A DNA stretch of 64,000 bases from Geodermatophilus marinus (GTDB lineage Bacteria > Actinomycetota > Actinomycetes > Mycobacteriales > Geodermatophilaceae), in assembly GCF_003428645.1 (NCBI RefSeq), contig NZ_QVQH01000028.1, forward strand, positions 1-64,000. The letters run 5' to 3'. The position numbers were made by a program, and so were the translations under genes. Positions 59,089-64,000 of the stretch are shown in pieces; the stretch's first letter is position 1; each line of letters starts with the position of its first letter. A model generated the notes under the pieces. It ran no database searches, had not been told where the DNA came from, and saw only the letters and a list, made by a program, of their open reading frames with translations.

Positions 59089-59493
59089 CTAGCCCGCGGA
59101 ACCCCCCTTGCCCAGGACCTGCGACGAGCGGCGCTGCCCGCGGGCGGCCCGGACCCGGCGCAACCGGCGCACGAGCAGGGGGTCGGCCGCGAGAGCCGCG
59201 GGCTGGTCGACCAGGGCGTTGAGCACCTGGTAGTAGCGCGTCGGCGGGACGCCGAAGCGGTCCCGGATGGCGGTCTCCTTGGCCCCGGGCCGGCGCCACC
59301 ACTGCCGCTCGAAGAGGAGCATCTCGTGCTCGCGGCGGGACAGGCCCGCGGGCGGCGGTGCGGCCTCGGGGGCGGGTGGCCCGGTGGCGGGCTCGGTGAC
59401 GGCGGGCTCGGTGACGGCGGGCTCGATGACGGCGGGCGGCGGGTTCCCCTCGCCCCCCGGCGGGGAGACCGCGGGAGCTGGGTCGAGCGACAT
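59089..59493 (-). CDS. DUF3263 protein
   Basis: A 134-residue protein. The N-terminal half is a Pro/Ala/Glu low-complexity stretch built of EPAVT repeats (a 15-bp DNA repeat). The C-terminal half is DUF3263: EMLLFERQWWRRPGAKETAI with a helix-turn-helix feel, RFGVPPTRYYQVLNALVDQP, conserved in actinobacteria and usually next to LytR_C genes. Function unknown, DNA binding possible. ATG 59493 follows AAGGACC. The stop codon TAG forms the first bases of the -10 box TAGATT of the next gene. Confidence 0.9.
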   Translation of the reverse strand: MSLDPAPAVSPPGGEGNPPPAVIEPAVTEPAVTEPATGPPAPEAAPPPAGLSRREHEMLLFERQWWRRPGAKETAIRDRFGVPPTRYYQVLNALVDQPAALAADPLLVRRLRRVRAARGQRRSSQVLGKGGSAG

Positions 59494-59564
59494 CGGAGGT
59501 CCTTCCCTGGCGGGTCGTGCACCGTCGACGGTAGACCCGGGGGACGACGGTCCGGGGACGACGC

Positions 59565-60491
59565 TCACACCGGTGCGGGCGCCACCTCGGCGGCCCTCCG
59601 GCGGGCCCCGGCGCGGGCCTGGCGGAGGCTGTCGGCGGTGAACACCGCGAGGGCCACCCAGACGATGACGAACCCGGCCAGCCGCGCCGGCGGCATGGGC
59701 TCGCGGTAGACGAAGACGCCGATCGCCAGCTGCATGAGCGGGGTGACGTACTGCAGCAGGCCGACCGTCGACAGCGGCACGCGTCGGGTCGCCGCGGCGA
59801 ACAGCAGCAGCGGGATCGCCGTCGCCACGCCGGAGCCCATGAGCAGCAGCAGGTGCCCGGTGCCCGCGGTGCCCGCCGTCCCCTCGCCCCGCGCCTGCAG
59901 CACGGCCAGCACCACCACGGCCGGGACGACCACCAGGGCGGTCTCGACGAACAGCCCGGGAGCCGCGGCCACGCGCACCAGCTTCTTCATCAGCCCGTAG
60001 AGGCCGAAGCTGGCGGCCAGCGCCAGCGCGATCCACGGCGGCCGGCCGTAGTCGACCGTGAGCACGGCGACCGCGACGGCGGCGGTGCCGACGGCCACCC
60101 ACTGCAGCGGCCGCAGCCGCTCGGCGAACACGACGACACCGAGGAGCACGCTGACCAGCGGGTTGATGAAGTAGCCCAGCGAGGTCTCGACGACGTGGCC
60201 GGAGTTGACCGCGACCACGAACACCAGCCAGTTGACGGCGATGAGCAGCGCCGCGCCCAGGAGGACCAGCAGGGTGCGCCGGTCGGCGACGGCGGCGCGC
60301 ACCGCGGCCCAGGAGCGGGCGACCGTCAGCAGCAGCGTCACGAAGACCAGCGACCAGACGACCCGGTGGGCGACGATCTCGACCCCACCCGCGGGCTCCA
60401 GCAGCGGGAAGTACAGGGGGAACAGGCCCCACATGCCGTAGGCGGCCAGTCCCGAGAGCACACCCAGCCGCCGCTCGTCCACGGCGGGCAC
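59565..60491 (-). CDS. rarD: EamA family transporter RarD
   Basis: A 308-residue ten-helix DMT-superfamily membrane protein. The RarD branch is shown by GVLSGLAAYGMWGLFPLYFPLL, EIVAHRVVWSLVFV, NSGHVVETSLGYFINPLVSVLLG, and the closing ATAIPLLLFAAATRRVPLSTVG and LQYVTPLMQLAIGVFVYREPM. Its transported substrate is not established; the name comes from a chloramphenicol phenotype. GTG 60491 is chosen to match the usual family start; GTG 60506 adds five residues. Confidence 0.92.
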   Translation of the reverse strand: MPAVDERRLGVLSGLAAYGMWGLFPLYFPLLEPAGGVEIVAHRVVWSLVFVTLLLTVARSWAAVRAAVADRRTLLVLLGAALLIAVNWLVFVVAVNSGHVVETSLGYFINPLVSVLLGVVVFAERLRPLQWVAVGTAAVAVAVLTVDYGRPPWIALALAASFGLYGLMKKLVRVAAAPGLFVETALVVVPAVVVLAVLQARGEGTAGTAGTGHLLLLMGSGVATAIPLLLFAAATRRVPLSTVGLLQYVTPLMQLAIGVFVYREPMPPARLAGFVIVWVALAVFTADSLRQARAGARRRAAEVAPAPV

Positions 60492-60527
60492 GGTACGCCC
60501 GGGCACCGACCGCGCCCGGGAGCGGCC

Positions 60528-60959
60528 TCAGCCGGTCTGGATGTAGTCCACCAGCCGGGCGCGCTCCTCCTCGAGCTGGTCCAGCCGGGCCTTGACGACG
60601 TCCCCGATGGAGACGATGCCGACCAGGGCGCCGTCCTCCACGACCGGGACGTGGCGCACCCGGTGGTCGGTCATCGTCCGCGCCAGCTCCTCGACCCCGG
60701 CCCCGGGGACGCACGTGTGCACCTCGGCGGTCATGACCGCCGAGACCGGCTCGTCGAGCACGCCCGTCCCCTGCTGGTGCAGGCCGTGGACGACGTCGCG
60801 CTCGGAGACGATGCCCTCGACCGTGCGCCCGTCGGAGGAGACGACGAGCGCGCCGATGCCGTGCTCGGCCAGGCGGTCGAGGGCCTCCCGGACGCTGGCG
60901 GAGGCGGCGATCGTGGTGACGGCCGAGCCCTTGCGGCGGAGCAGGGAGCGGATGTGCAC
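60528..60959 (-). CDS. CBS-domain pair protein
   Basis: A 143-residue protein made of two CBS domains in tandem (about residues 1-68 and 72-135): SVREALDRLAEHGIGALVVSSDG with VSERDVVHGL, then VEELARTMTDHRVRHVPVVEDG with VSIGDVVKARL. Such pairs bind AMP, ATP or related nucleotides. GTG 60959 follows GGGGAGG. It lies 36 bp before rarD on the same strand; a role for the nucleotide sensor is unknown. Confidence 0.92.
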   Translation of the reverse strand: MHIRSLLRRKGSAVTTIAASASVREALDRLAEHGIGALVVSSDGRTVEGIVSERDVVHGLHQQGTGVLDEPVSAVMTAEVHTCVPGAGVEELARTMTDHRVRHVPVVEDGALVGIVSIGDVVKARLDQLEEERARLVDYIQTG

Positions 60960-61068
60960 GGCGGGCCTCCCCGGACCAGGCGGTGGCGCGAAGTCTGCTC
61001 CCCGCCGGTCCTCCGGGGCAATCCCCGCGCAGGTGGGCGCGGACCGTTCGGCGGCCTACCGTCGGGAC

Positions 61069-61512
61069 GTGCCCTTCCGACCCCGTGGCGCCACCGCCGG
61101 CCGGACCGCCGCGTCGGTCCCCGACCGGCCCTCGCCGCTGCAGTGGCTGCGCTACGCGCTGGGCGGCGGGCTGCCGTCCCGGCTGTCCCCCTGGGTGCTC
61201 TCCGACACCACGCGCCCGGGCTGGGTGGGCCGCCACCTCGCCCGCGCGCTGGTGCAGCTGACGCCCGTGCTGGTGCTGTGCCTGGTCGCCGTCCCCGTGC
61301 CGCTGGTCTACCGGCTGTCCGCCGCGGCCGGCGGCCTGCTGATGGGGCTGGTCTTCTCGCTGGCGTTCATGGTCGAGACCACCGAGCACCGCGTCTCCAA
61401 GGCCGGCTACCCGGTCGGCACGGCGGCGCGGCTGCGGGAGCGGCGCGTCGAGCGCGACCGGCTCGAGCGCCGCTCCCCCTACCGCCGGGACGGCGCGGGC
61501 AGCTTCGACTGA
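61069..61512 (+). CDS. DUF5313 membrane protein
   Basis: A 147-residue protein: cytoplasmic N-terminus, QWLRYALGGGLPSRLSPWVLSD, two helices (about residues 60-80 and 84-103), then a charged C-terminus with KAGYPVGTAARLRERRVER. This layout is DUF5313, an actinobacterial family without a known function. GTG 61069 has TACCGT six bases upstream (leaderless). Divergent from the CBS gene, convergent with the lipoprotein gene. Confidence 0.88.
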   Translation: MPFRPRGATAGRTAASVPDRPSPLQWLRYALGGGLPSRLSPWVLSDTTRPGWVGRHLARALVQLTPVLVLCLVAVPVPLVYRLSAAAGGLLMGLVFSLAFMVETTEHRVSKAGYPVGTAARLRERRVERDRLERRSPYRRDGAGSFD

Positions 61513-61539
61513 GCCACCCGCACCGCCCCGGGGACCCGG

Positions 61540-62154
61540 TCAGTCGGCCTGCGCCTGCAGCACCGTGACCTCGCCGGCCGAGATCGCGACGTCGCCCTCC
61601 TCCGCGGAGAACCAGCCCGCGGCGTCCTCGAACAGGTCGTCGGCGGCGATGCCGAAGTCCTCCTCGAACGTGTCCTGCTGGACCTGGTAGACGGTCCCGG
61701 TCACCTGCACGACGTCGTCGACCCCGAGCGTCGGCGGCTCCCCGGTCCACACCACGGGGATCGGGTCGCCCACGTCCCCGCCGATGAGGAAGGACGCACC
61801 GACGTCGGCGGTCGGCGTCAGCTCGGAGACCGCGGCGCTCACCGTGACCTCCTCGCCCAGGTAGCTCTCGGTGTCGCCGAAGAAGGCGGTGGTGTCGTCG
61901 CCGGCGCTGGGGTCGGAGATGACGTCGCCGCCGGTGACCCCACCCTCTTCGAGGACGCCCACGCGCTCGTCGATGCCGGCGAGCTCGTCCTCGAGCTCCT
62001 GGAGATCCTGGGTGGTGACCTCACCGGCCTCCGGTCCGGCGGAGTCGCTGCAGCCGGTGATCCCGGCCAGCCCCAACCCGAGCGCCACCACTGCGGCAGT
62101 GCTGCGGCCGGCCCGCCCGCGAAGACCCGGGACCGCCTTGCTGCTCGTGCTCAT
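61540..62154 (-). CDS. Exported lipoprotein with a single-stranded-binding-like fold (hypothetical)
   Basis: A 204-residue lipoprotein: N-terminal signal with lipobox LAGITGC (Cys near 35), an acidic linker including a likely coiled coil (TTQDLQELEDELAGIDERVGVLEE), and a beta-rich domain (YLGEEVTVSAAVSELTPTADVGASF, VVWTGEPPTLGVDDVVQVTGTVY) of OB-like appearance. No family is recognised for certain. ATG 62154 follows AGGAGG at seven bases. The 275 bp between it and the tRNA hold no gene. Confidence 0.8.
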   Translation of the reverse strand: MSTSSKAVPGLRGRAGRSTAAVVALGLGLAGITGCSDSAGPEAGEVTTQDLQELEDELAGIDERVGVLEEGGVTGGDVISDPSAGDDTTAFFGDTESYLGEEVTVSAAVSELTPTADVGASFLIGGDVGDPIPVVWTGEPPTLGVDDVVQVTGTVYQVQQDTFEEDFGIAADDLFEDAAGWFSAEEGDVAISAGEVTVLQAQAD

Positions 62155-62429
62155 GTCGTACCTCCTCGCACGGCCGGCCGCACGGCCCGCCTCGTCGTCT
62201 GGCACCACAGGCCGTGCCCGGGGCCACGGGTGGCACGCGAGACCGCGCGGTGTGTCACCGGGCCGCAAACGTCCGTCGCAGTTCCGTGACCGCCGGCTCG
62301 GTGGCCGACCGGCGCAGCCGCGCTGGTGGAGAGGCCGGACCGCCCGTCGCGGGGCCGGCGCGGGCCCGCAGCCGGGCTGCCGAGCCGTCACCCGGGAGTC
62401 ACGGAACTCCCAGGGAAGCGGGAGGGAGA

Positions 62430-62501
62430 GCCGACGCGGGGACTCGAACCCCGAACCGCCCGATTACAAGTCGGGTGCGCTGCCAGTTGCGCCACGCCGG
62501 C
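62430..62501 (-). tRNA. tRNA-Thr (anticodon UGU)
   Basis: On the minus strand a 72-nt cloverleaf starts with GCCGGCG and ends with CGTCGGC (one G-U pair). The anticodon stem CCCGA/TCGGG encloses CTTGTAA with anticodon TGT. The T arm contains GGTTCGAGTC. No CCA is encoded, as usual for actinobacteria. No integrase is seen in the 1.5 kb beyond. Confidence 0.95.
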
Positions 62502-62612
62502 GGGACATGGGAACAAGTCCCGGGACAAGGATAGGGACAGCGCAGGGGACAACTGCGCGGCACTGGACGACCGCGCGTGCCGAGCCTCGTGCCTGTCGGC
62601 CCGCACCGGGTC

Positions 62613-63242
62613 TCAGGTGACGACGCGGTACCACACGCGGGCGCGGAAGATCTGCTCGGCGCCCGTGCGGACCACCCAGGCGACCGGTCCGCACACGTCG
62701 ACGAGTTCGTCGTCGGCGTACCCGAAGCGGCCGTCGAGCAGCCCGGCAACGCGTGCGATCACCGCCGTGGCCGCCCAGGCCGGAGTGGTGAGCTCGCCAC
62801 CCGGGGCCAGCGCGGAGACGAACGGCATGAGCGTCGCGCGGGAGAGCGACGGATCCGCGGGCCGGTACCGGTCGTGCCGCCAGGGGAGCCTCGTGGGCCT
62901 GGCCACCCACCGGCCCCGGTCGACCAGCCAGGCGGTCATCTCGACGAGGCCGACGTCGGCGTCCTCGATCACCTCCGCCAGCGACCGTTCGGGGTGCGCG
63001 AGGATCTGGTGCACCAACGCCGCGTGCGGCGGGTCGTCTTCAGCCGCGGCGACCACGGCGACGTGGTCCGGCTCGTCGACGAGCCTCCCGTGCAGGGCCA
63101 GGTCGACGAGGATCCCGGCGCGCACCGCCTGGTCGGCCCAGTGGGATGTCGCGATCCGCCCGTCCCGCTGCAGGCAGAGCAGCGCCAGCCGCGTCGCGAC
63201 ACCCTCACCGGAGAGCGCCTTCGCGATCCCGGCTGCACTCAT
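62613..63242 (-). CDS. GPP34 (GOLPH3-like) family protein
   Basis: A 209-residue soluble helical protein. The GPP34 hallmarks are RLALLCLQRDGRI, DQAVRAGILVDLALHGRL, and the central VVAAAEDDPPHAALVHQILAHPERSLAEVIED. Eukaryotic relatives bind phosphoinositides at the Golgi; bacterial roles are unknown. ATG 63242 overlaps the stop of the small membrane protein gene (ATGA), suggesting the two work at the membrane together. Confidence 0.85.
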   Translation of the reverse strand: MSAAGIAKALSGEGVATRLALLCLQRDGRIATSHWADQAVRAGILVDLALHGRLVDEPDHVAVVAAAEDDPPHAALVHQILAHPERSLAEVIEDADVGLVEMTAWLVDRGRWVARPTRLPWRHDRYRPADPSLSRATLMPFVSALAPGGELTTPAWAATAVIARVAGLLDGRFGYADDELVDVCGPVAWVVRTGAEQIFRARVWYRVVT

Positions 63243-63667
63243 GGCCGAGGAGAGCGCCGGCGGCGAACCCGCCACCACACCAGTACGTCCAGTGAGGCCC
63301 CGACGACGAGGTTGAGCAGGTAGCCCCACAGCGGAGAACGACCTCTCAGCACCACCATCTGCCGCGGCACGGACGCGAGCACGGGAGTGCCGAGCTGCCA
63401 GGTCACGAGAACCCACCCGGCGACCGAGCGCTGTCGGGGCGTACGCCCATCGGCGCGCTGGTACCGCTTGATCCAGCCGTGCACTCCCGCGTTCACGGGG
63501 AGCACGAGGTAGGGCCCGGTCTGGACCCCGGTGCCTCCGGCGAGCCGGCGCACCAACGGGAGCAGCCCGTGGGTGGGCGTGGCAAGCAGGTAGGAGAGGT
63601 AGAGCCCCTCGAGGTACCGCGGCCGCCGCACCGTCTCGGGCACGTCGCCGGACGCCCGCTCCTCCAT
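63239..63667 (-). CDS. Small membrane protein coupled to GPP34
   Basis: A 142-residue protein with about three hydrophobic segments (YLEGLYLSYLLATPTHGLLP, VAGWVLVTWQLGTPVLASV and LWGYLLNLVVGASLDVLVWW) and a basic C-terminus RVRRRRSPRP. No family is recognised. ATG 63667 follows GGAGGGGACG; the longer frame to 63856 lacks a ribosome-binding site. Its stop codon overlaps the GPP34 start. A weakly similar C-terminus is encoded by the partial gene at the window edge. Confidence 0.75.
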   Translation of the reverse strand: MEERASGDVPETVRRPRYLEGLYLSYLLATPTHGLLPLVRRLAGGTGVQTGPYLVLPVNAGVHGWIKRYQRADGRTPRQRSVAGWVLVTWQLGTPVLASVPRQMVVLRGRSPLWGYLLNLVVGASLDVLVWWRVRRRRSPRP

Positions 63668-63871
63668 CGTCCCCTCCGCAGGTCGCGTCACCGCCGCAGC
63701 CTGCCCGCTCCGGCCACGCGTCCCCCACCAGCGGTGTAGCAGCAGATCTTGATGGCCGTAACCGCCCCGGGCCAGCCGAGGGTGCAGGGCCACGGCCGAG
63801 GCCGGCCGGGTGTCCGGAGTCGATCCCGAGGCCTCGGTCATCGCACCGGTGGGCAAGCGGAGCCTGCGTGA

Positions 63872-64000
63872 TCAGGCTCCTCCGCGCCGCGACGGCGAGC
63901 GCGGAGCCCTGTTGAGCCGCACGGCTCGTCCCGGCCCCGTCTGCCAGCGCCACCCCACGACCCCGTAGCCACCCAGGACGACGAGGTTGAGCCAGGTGCC
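63872..64000 (-). CDS. Partial membrane protein, C-terminal end only
   Basis: The minus strand at the window edge reads GTWLNLVVLGGYGVVGWRWQ, then a basic tail RAVRLNRAPRSPSRRGGA and a TGA stop. The helix followed by a basic tail resembles the end of the small membrane protein at 63239-63667 (LLNLVVGASLDVLVWW), so this may be a diverged relative. The start lies beyond the window. The 204 bp between them hold no other gene. Confidence 0.55.
   Translation of the reverse strand, partial: GTWLNLVVLGGYGVVGWRWQTGPGRAVRLNRAPRSPSRRGGA

Noticed and set aside
62430..62501. tRNA-Thr as an integration site for a mobile element
   Set aside because: No integrase, excisionase or second copy of the tRNA end is seen in the 1.5 kb to the right or the genes to the left.

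Overview
The window reads as chromosome of a very GC-rich actinobacterium, most likely a Geodermatophilaceae member (Blastococcus, Geodermatophilus or Modestobacter type). This is an inference from codon use (almost every third position is G or C), the high share of GTG starts, many apparently leaderless genes, and gene content. From memory, several genes and neighbourhoods match a Mycobacterium tuberculosis stretch around Rv0861c-Rv0890c (XPB helicase and its partner, CspB, DUF2771, MFS, DUF3027, DUF2530, SpoU methylase, MarR, SepH, SerC, CitA), so much of the window looks like conserved actinobacterial core. I see no transposase, integrase, phage gene or CRISPR array.

Layout. 1-8.6 kb: two small membrane proteins, an MFS exporter, pdxH divergent from a citrate synthase (citA), serC, a secreted GH14 beta-amylase, the cell-division protein SepH and a YflT-type stress protein. 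8.6-21.3 kb: SpoU methyltransferase, FAD oxidoreductase, a TetR-controlled ABC exporter operon with a perfect operator over its promoter, a thioesterase, an aldo/keto reductase, a Tat-exported animal-type haem peroxidase, ThpR, a MarR-MFS pair, an NCS2 purine permease and DUF2530. 21.3-34.6 kb: DUF3027, an MFS protein with a DUF2771 lipoprotein, CspB, a nucleotidyltransferase-like protein, an EEP phosphatase/nuclease, an acyl-CoA synthetase, and a helicase-associated protein with XPB. 34.6-48.5 kb: PLP aminotransferase, a second SF2 helicase, a large LuxR/AAA regulator, an M20 peptidase, HD protein, DUF4031, Gfo/Idh/MocA oxidoreductase, DUF72, an exported fibronectin-III-like protein and glucose-6-phosphate dehydrogenase. 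48.7-54 kb: groL under two CIRCE operators, a short cold-shock protein, threonine synthase behind a SAM-type riboswitch, and a HAD phosphatase. 53.7-64 kb: an ABC permease coupled to an unusual secreted-hydrolase/ABC-ATPase fusion, a LytR_C envelope protein, DUF3263, RarD, a CBS protein, DUF5313, a lipoprotein, tRNA-Thr(UGU), and a GPP34 protein with small membrane proteins.

How the genes work together. Clear units are tetR-ABC (10.5-12.8 kb), marR-MFS (17.6-19.4 kb), the helicase-associated protein with XPB, M20-HD, and permease-fusion (53.7-57.5 kb); many are joined by 4-base ATGA, GTGA or CTGA overlaps. Convergent gene pairs are separated by strong hairpins without U-tracts or by members of a dispersed 54-bp palindromic repeat. 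The strongest leads for follow-up are the hydrolase-ABC fusion, the SAM riboswitch that appears to bury the thrC ribosome-binding site, the dispersed repeat families, and the TetR operator with its -10 box in the palindrome loop.
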